Shown: positions 27,276 through 36,325 of the stretch, in pieces | How the letters are laid out: the number at the start of each line of letters is the position of its first letter | Position numbering within the stretch: position 1 is the stretch's first letter | Made by a program: the position numbers and the translations under genes | The notes under the pieces: model-generated | Seen by the model: only the letters and a program-made list of their open reading frames with translations | Told to the model about the DNA's origin: nothing | Databases searched by the model: none | From: Streptomyces seoulensis | GTDB lineage: Bacteria; Actinomycetota; Actinomycetes; Streptomycetales; Streptomycetaceae | Length of the DNA: 64,000 nucleotides | Assembly (NCBI RefSeq): GCF_004328625.1 | Contig: NZ_CP032229.1 | Span: 5,146,001-5,210,000, forward strand | Reading direction: 5' to 3'

Positions 27276-27298
27276 GGGTGGTGGTCCCGCCACCACCC
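27276..27298. repeat. perfect inverted repeat upstream of transposase-like gene
   Basis: GGGTGGTGG (27276-27284) and CCACCACCC (27290-27298) with a 5-base loop, followed by two more GTGGTGGTG units near 27323 and 27343. It lies 131 bases before the transposase-like start. It may be a leader hairpin or the relic of an element end. Confidence 0.55.
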
Positions 27299-27428
27299 TC
27301 CGCGCCCCGGCCGGGCGACCAGCCGTGGTGGTGGGAGCGGTCGTGGTGGTGCGGGCACTCCTCGCCGCCGGAGCCGGGTGACCGGCGTCCCTCGTGCGGG
27401 CCGTCCTCGGCGGGGAGAGTCGGGAGGC

Positions 27429-28472
27429 ATGACGGACATGACCGAGCTGTACGCTTCCCTGTTCACCGGGTTCAGCGGCGCGACCCACCGGGTTCGGGCC
27501 CGCCAGTACGTGGACGGCCTGCTGGGGGTCGACGGGCGCAAGACCGTGGCGCACATCGCCGCGGCCGTGGGCGGCCCCGAGGACGAGCAGCGGCTGCGGA
27601 GGTTCGTGTCCGGCGGCGCCTGGCGCTGGGGTCCGGTACGGCGGGCGCTGGCCCAGGCCGTCACCTCACGGGCCGGCGAGGGTGCCGGAGCCTGGGTGGT
27701 GGGACCCGTGTCCATCCCCAAGACCGGCGACCGGAGCGTGGGGGTGACCCGGCACTGGTCTCGCGAGCGGGGACGGGTGCTGGTCGGCCAACTGGCCTTC
27801 GGCGCCTGGTTCACCACCGGCGGCTCCCTCGTACCGGTCAGCTGGCGGCTGGTGCGGGGCGGCGACGAGGCCGGACGCGCGGCCGCGGTCGCCGAACTGG
27901 TCACCGAGGTCACCGATTGGACCGGCGGACGGCGGCCCGTCGTCGTCGACCCGGGGGTGCTGCCCGTGGCCGACCCCGCCCGGCAGCCCTGGGCGCGCTG
28001 CCCCTTGACGGTCCGCGTCCGCCCCGAGGTGCGGCTGGCCGTGAAACGGCGGCCGGTCACCGGCAGCGCCGAAGTCGCCCCGGCGGCCCAGGTGTTCAGG
28101 TCGGCCGGCCTGCGCTCCGCGTCGGACGGGGGAGTGGCGACCGTGCCCGCCGCCCTGGCGACGGGCGGCCTGGGACCGTCGACCGCGGTGGGGGTGTGGC
28201 CGGCCGGGCACGCCGTCGGCCGGCCCGAGGAGGTCTGGCTCAGTGACCTGCCCGCCGAACGGCCCGCCGTGCTCGGCGCCCTGGTCCGGCTCCCGGAGCG
28301 GGTGGCCGGCGGCTGGCGCACACGCGGCGCGGCCGTGGGTCTCGCGGACTACGAGGGCCGGTCGCTGGCGGGCTGGCACCGGCACATGACGCTCGCCTCG
28401 TGCGCGTACGCCGTCCAGGAACTGGCGGGGGACCGGGCGCAGGCGCGGCGGCCCGCCGTGTGCGCCGCCTGA
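27429..28472 (+). CDS. degenerate, possibly domesticated IS701-family transposase
   Basis: A 347-residue protein that aligns with IS701/SRSO17 transposases: SIPKTGDRSVGVTRHW matches the region after the first catalytic Asp, VVVDPG the second, and GLADYEGRSLAGWHRHMTLAS the conserved C-terminal GLDxYxVRxWxxWYRHITLAM. The first motif, normally VVDDTG, reads VVGPVS (residues 90-95), and the stretch that usually carries the catalytic Glu is shortened to WRTRGAA. It should not transpose. The frame is intact, has GGGAGG ahead of its ATG and no flanking element ends were found, so it may be kept as a DNA-binding protein. Confidence 0.75.
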   Translation: MTDMTELYASLFTGFSGATHRVRARQYVDGLLGVDGRKTVAHIAAAVGGPEDEQRLRRFVSGGAWRWGPVRRALAQAVTSRAGEGAGAWVVGPVSIPKTGDRSVGVTRHWSRERGRVLVGQLAFGAWFTTGGSLVPVSWRLVRGGDEAGRAAAVAELVTEVTDWTGGRRPVVVDPGVLPVADPARQPWARCPLTVRVRPEVRLAVKRRPVTGSAEVAPAAQVFRSAGLRSASDGGVATVPAALATGGLGPSTAVGVWPAGHAVGRPEEVWLSDLPAERPAVLGALVRLPERVAGGWRTRGAAVGLADYEGRSLAGWHRHMTLASCAYAVQELAGDRAQARRPAVCAA

Positions 28473-28485
28473 GCGGCGCCGGGAC

Positions 28486-30492
28486 TCAGCGCTCGCCGGC
28501 CGGCTGCCGGGCTGCCGTGCGGACCACCGGGCCGAAGTCGTCCGGCGCGGGAACCTCGGGACCGGACCGCAGGGCCCGGCGGGTGCGGTGCAGCCGCAGC
28601 GCCAGCTGGAGGTCGAGCGCCCGGTCGGGGTCCGACCAGCCGGGGCCGAGAACCTCGGCGACGCGCTCCAGGCGCCGGTACACCGTGTTGGCGTGCACGT
28701 GCAGCGTCTCCGCCGCGACGCTCGGACTGCCGCCCGCCGCGAAGTACTCCTCCAGGGTCCGGGTCAGCTCCGTCAGCCGCAGCCGGTCGTACTCCAGGAG
28801 CGGGCCGATCGTCGCGGTGACGAACGAGGTCGCGTCCGGGGCGTCGGAGAGCAGCAGCCCGAGGAAGCCCAGGTCCCCGGCGGCCGCCGCGCTGCCCGCA
28901 CGGTCCAGCGCGAGCAGCGCGTCCAGGCACCGTGTCGCCTCGCGGTGCGCGTCGCGCACGTCGCCGAGACCGGTGATGCGGCCGCTCGCGCCCACCGTGA
29001 CCGGATGCCCCAGCGCGCCCGTCATCTCGTCCTTGACGCGCCGGGCGCACCAGCCGTCGTCGCCGTCGTCGAACTGTCCGGTGAGCGGCAGCAGCAGGGA
29101 GACACACCCGTCCCGGATGCTCCGCAGACCGCCCGTGCGGCGGGCGTACGCGGCGGCCCAGCCGGCCGCCCGGCCCAGACTGCCACCCTCCGGCCGGCCG
29201 ACCAGCACCATCATCGGCCGCGGGGTGGCGAGCCCTAATCGGGCCGCGCGATGCGCGAGTTGCTCCACGGGACGCCCGGGCGTCGCCAGCAGGTCCTCGA
29301 ACAGCTCGTCGCGGAAGGGGCTGGCGATGGCCTCCTCCCCGCGCTGCATCTGCAACAGCACCGCCAGCGGCTGCGCCACCAGCTGCCCCTTCCAGCGGGC
29401 GGCGTCGTCCAGCGGCCACCGCGCGTGCATCAGCAGTACCGCGAGTTCCTCGTCCCCGGCGGTCAGCGGGATGACCCACAGCTCCGGGTACGCGGAGCCG
29501 TCCGGCGCCGCCGACCGCACCGGCACCGGGCCGTCCTGCTCGCCCCGGTAGGACTCGCCCAGGGCGCGCCGTACCTGCTCCTCGGCCACCTCCGGCGGGT
29601 CCCCGGCGGCGCCGATCCGGCGCTGGTCGGCGTCGCGCACCTCCAGCGCGCAGTCGAGGGCCGACGCGGCGGCGGCGAGGACCTCCTGGAGCCCGGCGCC
29701 GCGCAGCGCCAGATCGGTGAGCCGGGTGTGCAGCCGCCCGAAGCGGCGGAACTCGCCCAGCTCGGCGAGGTAGGAGCCGCGCTGCTCCAGCGTGCGGGCC
29801 TTCTCGATGGCGACGGCCGCGAGGTCGCTGAGCGAGGTCATCAGGGAGACGTCGCTGATGCTGAAGTGACGGACGTTGCGGTCGGCGGCGTACAGCGTGC
29901 CGAAGGTCTCGCTGCCGTGGGTGAGCGGGGAGGCGATGATGCCGCGCAACCCCTCGGAGCGCACGATGTCGTCCAGCACGGGGGAGTGCCGCATCCGGTC
30001 GTCCGCCAGGTAGTCCGACGACCAGATCGGCACGCCGCCCACGTTGGACTCCCAGCCGAGCCCGGCGTCACCCGGCACCCGGTACCCGAGGGTGAGCGCG
30101 GAGGCGTGGCCGTCTGAGGTGCGCACATAGCCCGCGCCGCTGTCCCGGTCGCGGAAGCTGATGTAGGACATGTCGACGCCGAAGAGCATGCGGGTGCGCC
30201 GGACGATCATCTTCAGCAGAGTGTCCAGCTCGTGCGGGGCGGTGAGGTCGCGCGCGGTGTCGATCAGCGCCGCCAGCTCGGCCTCCCGCTGCTGACGCCG
30301 GGCGAACAACGAGTGCACGTGCAGGGCGAGTTCGCGTGCGCGGTCCAGCTCCGCCGCCGTGGCGGGGTCCGCGTCGGCCGCCGCGTGCCGTACGAGATCG
30401 CCCATCCGGTCCGGCGACGCCTCCGCCGCCAGGAGTTCGAGCAGGTCCAGTGCCACGCGCGAGGCGCTCCCCGCCGCTGCCTGACGCTCCAT
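28486..30492 (-). CDS. GAF-domain PucR-family transcriptional regulator
   Basis: A 668-residue regulator. Residues about 80-240 form a GAF sensor domain (TLLKMIVRRTRMLFGVDMSY, GLRGIIASPLTHGSETFGTL). A middle region of the CdaR/PucR linker type follows, and the C-terminus holds the PucR helix-turn-helix: LTRTLEEYFAAGGSPSVAAE then LHVHANTVYRRLERV. The GAF input should be a small molecule or redox cue. ATG at 30492 has GGGGGAGAGG upstream. The divergent neighbour is a methyltransferase, across 267 bases. It could control the methyltransferase, but no target is proven. Confidence 0.87.
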   Translation of the reverse strand: MERQAAAGSASRVALDLLELLAAEASPDRMGDLVRHAAADADPATAAELDRARELALHVHSLFARRQQREAELAALIDTARDLTAPHELDTLLKMIVRRTRMLFGVDMSYISFRDRDSGAGYVRTSDGHASALTLGYRVPGDAGLGWESNVGGVPIWSSDYLADDRMRHSPVLDDIVRSEGLRGIIASPLTHGSETFGTLYAADRNVRHFSISDVSLMTSLSDLAAVAIEKARTLEQRGSYLAELGEFRRFGRLHTRLTDLALRGAGLQEVLAAAASALDCALEVRDADQRRIGAAGDPPEVAEEQVRRALGESYRGEQDGPVPVRSAAPDGSAYPELWVIPLTAGDEELAVLLMHARWPLDDAARWKGQLVAQPLAVLLQMQRGEEAIASPFRDELFEDLLATPGRPVEQLAHRAARLGLATPRPMMVLVGRPEGGSLGRAAGWAAAYARRTGGLRSIRDGCVSLLLPLTGQFDDGDDGWCARRVKDEMTGALGHPVTVGASGRITGLGDVRDAHREATRCLDALLALDRAGSAAAAGDLGFLGLLLSDAPDATSFVTATIGPLLEYDRLRLTELTRTLEEYFAAGGSPSVAAETLHVHANTVYRRLERVAEVLGPGWSDPDRALDLQLALRLHRTRRALRSGPEVPAPDDFGPVVRTAARQPAGER

Positions 30493-30759
30493 CGGTGTGC
30501 CTCTCCCCCGGGTTCCGGCGCCGGTCACGCACCCCGGCTCGGTCCCCCTGCGCCTGCCCGGAGGGTCCGGGAAAGCCACTGGATGTGGCGCAGGTCACAC
30601 TTCGAGGGGTGGTGGTCCGGCCACCGGTGACGGGCCCGGAAGTGTCGTCGGACTCCCTTCCGGACGCGTCGCCCCGGCGGTGAGGGTGGAACGGTGGGGC
30701 ACCACGAGGTCTCCGCACCACGCGCCGCGACACGAGCGCCCGCTCCCGGAAGGACGAGG

Positions 30760-31575
30760 ATGTTCATGGGCAGCACCGCGCACGACGACACCGCCCGGTC
30801 ACCCGCCACGCTCCTGACCGACGCCCGCCACGGCCGCGCGACGACGGACGTGCGGGAGATACGCAGCTACGAGAAGTCGCTGGAACGCAGCCGCGTCTCC
30901 CTCCACCGCCCGGACCGCCCGAGCGAGTTCACCCTGCTCGGCCGCCGCTGGGACCTGCTCGACCATGTCTTCGCGCCGCCCTACTCGCCGTCCACCCGCA
31001 CCGCGGCCGGGCTCCTCGGCCTGGACTCCGCCGCGCCGTCGGGGACGGCCGCCCCGCTCGCCCCCGACGCGCCCGCCTTCCTCGAGGTCGGGTCGGGCGC
31101 CGGGGTCATCGCCGTACAGGCGGCGCTGGCCGGAAACCGCGTGTCCGCCGTCGACGTCAACGAGCACGCCGTGCGCAACACCGCGCTGAACGCGGCCCGG
31201 CACGGCGTCGCGGACCGTCTGGAAGCGGTGCACGGGGACCTCCTCGCCCCCTTCGCCGGACGCCTCTTCGACCGGATCTTCTGGAGCTCCAACTACGTCC
31301 TGGCGCCCGAGGAGTACGTCTTCCACACCGACCACGAGCGCGCCTACGTCGACCCCGGATACCGCGCCCACCGCCGCTACCTCACCGAGGCCGTGCACCA
31401 CCTCGCCCCGGGCGGCCGGGCCCTGCTGCACTTCTGCGACCGGGGCCAGCTCGACCTGCTGACCCGCATCGCCGCGGAACAGGGCCGCGCCCTCACGACC
31501 CTGGCCGGACGGACGGTCCTGGAGGGCGAGTCCGCCGTACGGCACATGCTTCTGGAGATCACCGCCGCCGAATGA
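30760..31575 (+). CDS. SAM-dependent methyltransferase, HemK/PrmC-like core
   Basis: A class I methyltransferase of 271 residues. SAM motif I is FLEVGSGAGVIAVQAAL (108-123), motif II VSAVDVNEHAVRNTALNA (128-145), and VHGDLLAPF (157-165) follows. This spacing matches HemK/PrmC and related N-methyltransferases, but the substrate motif NPPY is replaced by SSNY (176-179), so the acceptor is likely not the classical glutamine or adenine. ATG at 30760 is chosen for GGAAGGACGAGG just upstream. It converges on the transaldolase-like gene with only 13 bases between stops and may or may not belong to the adjacent cluster. Confidence 0.78.
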   Translation: MFMGSTAHDDTARSPATLLTDARHGRATTDVREIRSYEKSLERSRVSLHRPDRPSEFTLLGRRWDLLDHVFAPPYSPSTRTAAGLLGLDSAAPSGTAAPLAPDAPAFLEVGSGAGVIAVQAALAGNRVSAVDVNEHAVRNTALNAARHGVADRLEAVHGDLLAPFAGRLFDRIFWSSNYVLAPEEYVFHTDHERAYVDPGYRAHRRYLTEAVHHLAPGGRALLHFCDRGQLDLLTRIAAEQGRALTTLAGRTVLEGESAVRHMLLEITAAE

Positions 31576-31588
31576 CGCCAGGACCCGG

Positions 31589-32695
31589 CTAGCGCCGGGG
31601 CATCCGGTCCCGGACGGCCTCCAGGAAGGCGGCCCGTTCGCGGTCGTGGGCCTGCCGTGCGTGCCGGGTCAGGGTCTCCGCCAGGCAGCCGAGGTGGACG
31701 CCGTGCCGGCGCAGCGCGTTCAGGTCGCGCCGGACGTCCGGCGCGCGGGACGCGAGGCTGTCGCCGAGCGGCACCGGCCCGAGGGCGGTCCCGACGGCGG
31801 TCTCCGGGGAGACCACGTGGGCGGTGCGCCAGCCCACGATCTCCCGCACCTGCGCGGGGGTCGCGGTGTGCCAGGCCAGGCGGTGGGGCAGCGCCCCGGC
31901 CGAGCGCAGCGCGCGCCAGCGCTCACCGCCCAGCCGCCGGTCGAGATGGCCGTGCACGGCACGGGCGAGCGTGAGGCCGGCGAACCCCGGCACCGGACGC
32001 GCCCCCGCCACGCGGGCCAGCGCGTCGTCCACGGCCGCGTCGACCTCGCCCACCGCCACACACGGCACGCAGACCGAGCGGGCCGGGTCGCGGCCGTCGC
32101 GCACCGCGTCCTCCAGCCCGCTCAGATGGGCGTCCAGCACCTCCGCGAACCGCTCCTCGGAGCAGACCAGGGTCGCGGAGGTCCCCACGCCCTCGCGCGC
32201 GCAGACCCGGAGCACGTCCAGCCCGCTCCGGGTCGCCGCCACGTCGACGAGGAGGTTGCGCCGGTCCACGTCCGCCGCGAGCCCAAGGGCCTCCGACGCG
32301 GAGCCGTCCGCGCCGTCGGTGCGGACCCAGCCGTCCAGCCCGCCCGCCCTGGCGTGCACCGGTGCCAGCACCCGGCACGCCCACCGGGCGTCCGAGCGGA
32401 GCAGCTCCCGCCCGACCCGCTCCGGTGTGCAGCCGCCCCGCGCCAGGGCGTCCACCTGCGGCTGGTACGAGGTGCCGGTCCGGCGCAGCTCGTCCGTCAT
32501 CGCGGCCAGCGACAGCACCGCGCCGCTGACCAGGCCGCCGCGCACCCACGCCCGCAGGGTGCCGTCGAGGAGGTGACGCCGGCTCACCCGGTCGAGCCAG
32601 AGCGCCACGCCCTCCGCGCTCAGCGCCCGCAGCGCCCCGCTGTCGTGCGGGGCACAGGGGAGGGCGGGGCCGGGATCGCGGGGCTTCGACGACAT
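31589..32695 (-). CDS. transaldolase-like protein lacking the Schiff-base lysine
   Basis: A 368-residue homologue of transaldolase. It aligns at WLDRVSRRHLLDG, SDARWACRVLAPVHARAGGLDG and VDRRNLLVDVAATRSGLD, and at TLVCSEERFAEVLDAHLSGLE. In true transaldolases the third block reads VDRPNLFIKIPAT with the catalytic lysine; here the lysine is Asp151 (32243-32245). The signature GVTTNPT is replaced by GAVLSLAA (58-65). It is therefore expected to be catalytically inactive and could be a scaffold, regulator or altered-chemistry enzyme. It is the last gene of the SARP operon, 13 bases after adenosine kinase, with GGGGGAG before the ATG. An intact transaldolase lies in the divergent operon. Confidence 0.85.
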   Translation of the reverse strand: MSSKPRDPGPALPCAPHDSGALRALSAEGVALWLDRVSRRHLLDGTLRAWVRGGLVSGAVLSLAAMTDELRRTGTSYQPQVDALARGGCTPERVGRELLRSDARWACRVLAPVHARAGGLDGWVRTDGADGSASEALGLAADVDRRNLLVDVAATRSGLDVLRVCAREGVGTSATLVCSEERFAEVLDAHLSGLEDAVRDGRDPARSVCVPCVAVGEVDAAVDDALARVAGARPVPGFAGLTLARAVHGHLDRRLGGERWRALRSAGALPHRLAWHTATPAQVREIVGWRTAHVVSPETAVGTALGPVPLGDSLASRAPDVRRDLNALRRHGVHLGCLAETLTRHARQAHDRERAAFLEAVRDRMPRR

Positions 32696-32708
32696 CGCTT
32701 CTCCCCCT

Positions 32709-33698
32709 TCACCCGGCGCGGACCCGGGTCAGATGGGGCGCGAGCGCCAGCGCGACGGGCTCGCCGTAGGTGGCGGTGATCCGGCCGAGGAGGCCGGCGG
32801 TGTCGATCCCGTACTCCTGCGGCCCCTTGGTCTCCAGTACGAGGGTGGCGAGGCCGCAGCCCAGCGCGGCGGCGGCCTCGGGGTCCACGCCCCAGCCGGT
32901 GGCGACGAGGAAGCCCGCCCGGAAGGCGTCCCCGACCCCGGTGGGGTCGACGGCCTGCCGGGCCGGCACGGCGGGGCGCTGGGCCGCGGGCTCCCCGGCC
33001 CGTTCGACGCGGACGCCCTCGGCGCCGAGCGTGGTGAGCCAGGTGCCCACCCGTGCCAGCACCTCGTCGTGCGGCCAGCCGGTGCGTTCCACGAGCAGTG
33101 CGGCCTCGTACTCGTTGGTGAACAAGTACGCGGCGCCGTCCACGAGTTCGCGTGCCTCGCCGTCGGTGAGGCGGGCCAGCTGCTGCGAGGGGTCGGCGGC
33201 GAAGGGGACGCCGGCCGCCCGGCACGCGCGGGTGTGGCGCAGCATGGCCTCGGGCGCGTCGGGGCCGATGAGCACGAGCCCGAAGGGGCCGTGCCGGCGG
33301 ACGGCCGCCAGGAGGTCGATGTCGGCCGCCTCCGCCATCGCACCGGCGTAGAAGACGGCGATCTGGTTCTGGTCGGTGTCCGTGGTGCACATGAAGCGGG
33401 CCGTGTGCCGGGTCGCGGAGACGTGCACGGCGGCGGTGTCGACGCCGCCTTCCTTGAGCCGGACCTCGTAGTCGGCGAAGTCGGCGCCGACCGCCCCGAC
33501 CAGCAGCGGACTCTCGCCCAGCCGTCCGAGGCCCAGCGCGATGTTGGCCCCCACACCCCCGCGCCGTACCTCCAGGTCGTCCACCAGGAAGGACAGCGAG
33601 ACGTGATCGACCTGCTGGGCGAGGATCTGGTCCCGGAACCGGCCCGGGAACACGGCGAGGTGATCGGTGGCGATGGAACCGGACACGGCGATGCGCAC
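32709..33698 (-). CDS. adoK: adenosine kinase (PfkB family)
   Basis: Phosphorylates adenosine to AMP. The 329-residue protein closely follows actinobacterial adenosine kinase, for example the Mycobacterium enzyme: VSGSIATDHLAVFPGRF, VSLSFLVDDL, RRGGVGANIA, FAADPSQQLARL, and the anion-hole motif DPTGVGDAF (251-259) with catalytic Asp257. GTG at 33698 has GGGAG upstream. Next to MetK it could pull away adenosine released by S-adenosylhomocysteine hydrolysis, supporting heavy methyl transfer. No S-adenosylhomocysteine hydrolase gene is in this window. A role in nucleoside assembly is a second possibility. Confidence 0.9.
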   Translation of the reverse strand: MRIAVSGSIATDHLAVFPGRFRDQILAQQVDHVSLSFLVDDLEVRRGGVGANIALGLGRLGESPLLVGAVGADFADYEVRLKEGGVDTAAVHVSATRHTARFMCTTDTDQNQIAVFYAGAMAEAADIDLLAAVRRHGPFGLVLIGPDAPEAMLRHTRACRAAGVPFAADPSQQLARLTDGEARELVDGAAYLFTNEYEAALLVERTGWPHDEVLARVGTWLTTLGAEGVRVERAGEPAAQRPAVPARQAVDPTGVGDAFRAGFLVATGWGVDPEAAAALGCGLATLVLETKGPQEYGIDTAGLLGRITATYGEPVALALAPHLTRVRAG

Positions 33699-33751
33699 GG
33701 TGTGACTCCCGGGTGTGGGGGGACGGCTGGGCGGCTCGGTGCGGCGGGGTT

Positions 33752-34960
33752 TCAGACGTCCGCCGCCGTACGCAGGGCGTCGACGCGGTCGGTGCGTTCC
33801 CAGGTGAAGTCGGGGAGCTCACGGCCGAAGTGCCCGTAGGCCGCGGTCTGGGCGTAGATGGGCCGCAGCAGGTCCAGGTCCCGGATGACGGCGGCCGGGC
33901 GCAGGTCGAAGACCTCCCGGATCGCCTTCTCGATGGCGGCCTGCGGCACGGTGGCGGTGCCGAAGGTCTCCACGAACAGGCCGACCGGCTCGGCCCTGCC
34001 GATGGCGTAGGCGACCTGGACCTCGCACCGCCGGGCCAGCCGTGCCGCGACGACGTTCTTGGCGACCCAGCGCATGGCGTAGGCGGCCGAACGGTCCACC
34101 TTGGAGGGGTCCTTGCCGGAGAAGGCGCCCCCGCCGTGCCGGGCGTACCCGCCGTAGGTGTCGATGATGATCTTCCGGCCGGTCAGACCGGCGTCGCCCA
34201 TCGGCCCGCCGACCTCGAACCGGCCGGTCGGGTTCACCAGCAGCCGGTACCCGTCCGTCGCCAGGGCCAGCCCCGACTCGGCCAGCTCCTTGAGGACGTG
34301 GTCCACCACATGGGTGCGGATGTCGGGGGTCAGCAGCGCGTCGAGGTCCACGTCGGCGGCGTGCTGGGAGGAGACCACGACGGTGTCCAGCCGGGCCGGG
34401 CGGCTGCCCTCGTACTCGATGGTGACCTGCGTCTTGCCGTCGGGACGCAGGTAGGGGAGGGTGCCGTTCTTGCGGACCTCGGTGAGGCGGCGGGCGAGCC
34501 GGTGGGCGAGGTGGATGGGCAGCGGCATCAGCTCGGGCGTCTCGTCGGAGGCGTAACCGAACATCAGGCCCTGGTCGCCGGCGCCCTGCCGGTCCAGTTC
34601 GCCCTCGCCGCCCTCCACACGCGACTCGTAGGCGGTGTCGACACCCTGGGCGATGTCGGGGGACTGGGCGCCGATCGCCACCGACACCCCGCAGGACGCG
34701 CCGTCGAAGCCCTTGGCCGAGGAGTCGTAGCCGATCTCCAGCACCTTGTCCCGCACCAGCTGGGCGATGGGCGCGTAGGCGCTGGTGCTGACCTCGCCCG
34801 CCACGTGCACCAGACCGGTGGTGAGCATCGTCTCCACGGCCACCCGGGCGGTGGGGTCCTGGGCGAGGAGCGCGTCGAGGATGGTGTCGCTGATCTGGTC
34901 GGCGATCTTGTCGGGGTGTCCCTCCGTGACCGACTCGGAGGTGAAGAGGCGACGGGACAT
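33752..34960 (-). CDS. metK: S-adenosylmethionine synthetase
   Basis: Makes SAM from methionine and ATP. All family hallmarks are present in 402 residues: [18 protein letters not shown] at the N-terminus, [31 protein letters not shown] and the terminal [17 protein letters not shown] at 34960 follows AGGAA. A cell always has a housekeeping metK; a copy in a SARP-led operon beside two methyltransferases suggests dedicated SAM supply. Whether another copy exists cannot be seen from here. Confidence 0.93.
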   Translation of the reverse strand: MSRRLFTSESVTEGHPDKIADQISDTILDALLAQDPTARVAVETMLTTGLVHVAGEVSTSAYAPIAQLVRDKVLEIGYDSSAKGFDGASCGVSVAIGAQSPDIAQGVDTAYESRVEGGEGELDRQGAGDQGLMFGYASDETPELMPLPIHLAHRLARRLTEVRKNGTLPYLRPDGKTQVTIEYEGSRPARLDTVVVSSQHAADVDLDALLTPDIRTHVVDHVLKELAESGLALATDGYRLLVNPTGRFEVGGPMGDAGLTGRKIIIDTYGGYARHGGGAFSGKDPSKVDRSAAYAMRWVAKNVVAARLARRCEVQVAYAIGRAEPVGLFVETFGTATVPQAAIEKAIREVFDLRPAAVIRDLDLLRPIYAQTAAYGHFGRELPDFTWERTDRVDALRTAADV

Positions 34961-35002
34961 GGGTTCCTGCCTTTCGCTCGTACGGGGATCAGGGGGTCTC
35001 TC

Positions 35003-36325
35003 TCAGGGGGCGCCGGTCCGGGCCAGGGCGAGGCCCCTGGTCTCGGGCGCGGCACGCAGCGAGACGGCCGCGCCGAACAGCGAGACCGCCGCGCCGCACA
35101 GCATCACCGCGCCGACGCCCCACGACGTCAGGGCGGTCGGCACCAGGAAGGTGCCGACGGCACCGCCGATACGGCTGCACGCGGCGGCGAAACCGATACC
35201 GGTGGCGCGGATCTCGGTCGGGAAGACCTCGCTCGGGTAGACCGCCTGGAGCGTGCTGCCGGCGGCATGGCTCAGCGCGAAGGCGGCGAAGCACACGGCG
35301 GTCAGGGCCACCGGGGCGCCCGGGGCCACGCCCAGCACCAGCAGGGCGGCGGTGGCCACGAAGAACGGGACGACGAGCAGCGGGCGGCGGCCGACCCGGT
35401 CGAGCAGCAGCACACCGCACAGACAGCCCACCAGGAGGAAGGTGTTGAGCACCACCTCCGTCGCGCCCCCGGTCGTCCCGAGCGAGGACAGCACCTGCGG
35501 CGCGAAGGTGGAGATGGCGAAGAACGGGGTGACCTGGCACAGCCAGAAGGTGCCGGTGAACAGGGCGCGCCCGCGATAGGCGGCGGAGAACAGGCCGGGC
35601 CGGTCAGAGGAGGCTTGTACGTCGTCCCCGAGTTCCGCGAGGGTGTGCCCGAGCCACCGGCGGCAGACGGCGTCCGCCTCCCGGTGCCGCCCCCGCGCGG
35701 CGAGCCAGCGGGGCGACTCGGGGGTGCCGAGCCGGGCCAGCAGCACCACCACGGACGGGACCGCGCTGGTGGCGAGGATCAGCCGCCAGACGTGCGGCCC
35801 CTCCAGGCCGGCCGCCATGGCCAGACCGGTCAGGGTGGCCAGGACGTACCCGACGTACCAGTAGGCGATCAGCGAGCCGAGCAGCCGTCCCCGGCGGGCG
35901 GGGGGTGCGAACTCCGCCACCAGGGCACCGGCGATGGCGTAGTCGGCGCCGACCGCCATGCCCATCACCAGCCGGACCAGGAAGAGTTCGGTGCCGGAGC
36001 CGACGGTCAGCTGGAGCAGCGAGCCGGCGACGAACACCAACAGGTCGATGAGGTACATGCGCTGGCGGCCGACGCGGTCGGTGAGCCGGCCGAAGGCGAG
36101 GCCGCCGAGGAAGATGCCGATCAGCGAGGAGGCGCCGATCAGGCCGGTGGCGGTGGTGCCGAGGGCCAGGTCGTCGCGGGCCAGCGGCAGCGCGGCGCCC
36201 ACCACGCCCAGCACCCAGCCGTCGCAGACCTCGCCGCCGCCCGCGCACACCGCGATACGGGTCTGGAAGCGGCGTACGGTCCGGGCGTCGGGACCGGTGA
36301 CCGGGGGCGCCGTGGTCGTGGTCAC
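35003..36325 (-). CDS. MFS transporter, sugar-porter/MHS type
   Basis: A 440-residue membrane transporter with about 12 helices. Signature sequences are GGLAFGRLTDRVGRQRMYL after helix 2, the ESPRWLAARGR loop after helix 6 and VYPSEVFPTEIRATGIGF before helix 11. The last two are the sugar-porter or metabolite-proton symporter pattern. Start GTG at 36325 overlaps the SARP stop (GTGA), so the two are translated together. In this context it probably exports the product or imports a precursor. The C-terminal tail is short. Confidence 0.88.
   Translation of the reverse strand: MTTTTAPPVTGPDARTVRRFQTRIAVCAGGGEVCDGWVLGVVGAALPLARDDLALGTTATGLIGASSLIGIFLGGLAFGRLTDRVGRQRMYLIDLLVFVAGSLLQLTVGSGTELFLVRLVMGMAVGADYAIAGALVAEFAPPARRGRLLGSLIAYWYVGYVLATLTGLAMAAGLEGPHVWRLILATSAVPSVVVLLARLGTPESPRWLAARGRHREADAVCRRWLGHTLAELGDDVQASSDRPGLFSAAYRGRALFTGTFWLCQVTPFFAISTFAPQVLSSLGTTGGATEVVLNTFLLVGCLCGVLLLDRVGRRPLLVVPFFVATAALLVLGVAPGAPVALTAVCFAAFALSHAAGSTLQAVYPSEVFPTEIRATGIGFAAACSRIGGAVGTFLVPTALTSWGVGAVMLCGAAVSLFGAAVSLRAAPETRGLALARTGAP

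Noticed and set aside
27229..28472. Complete insertion sequence
   Set aside because: Catalytic residues are missing and no matching terminal inverted repeats or target duplications were seen.
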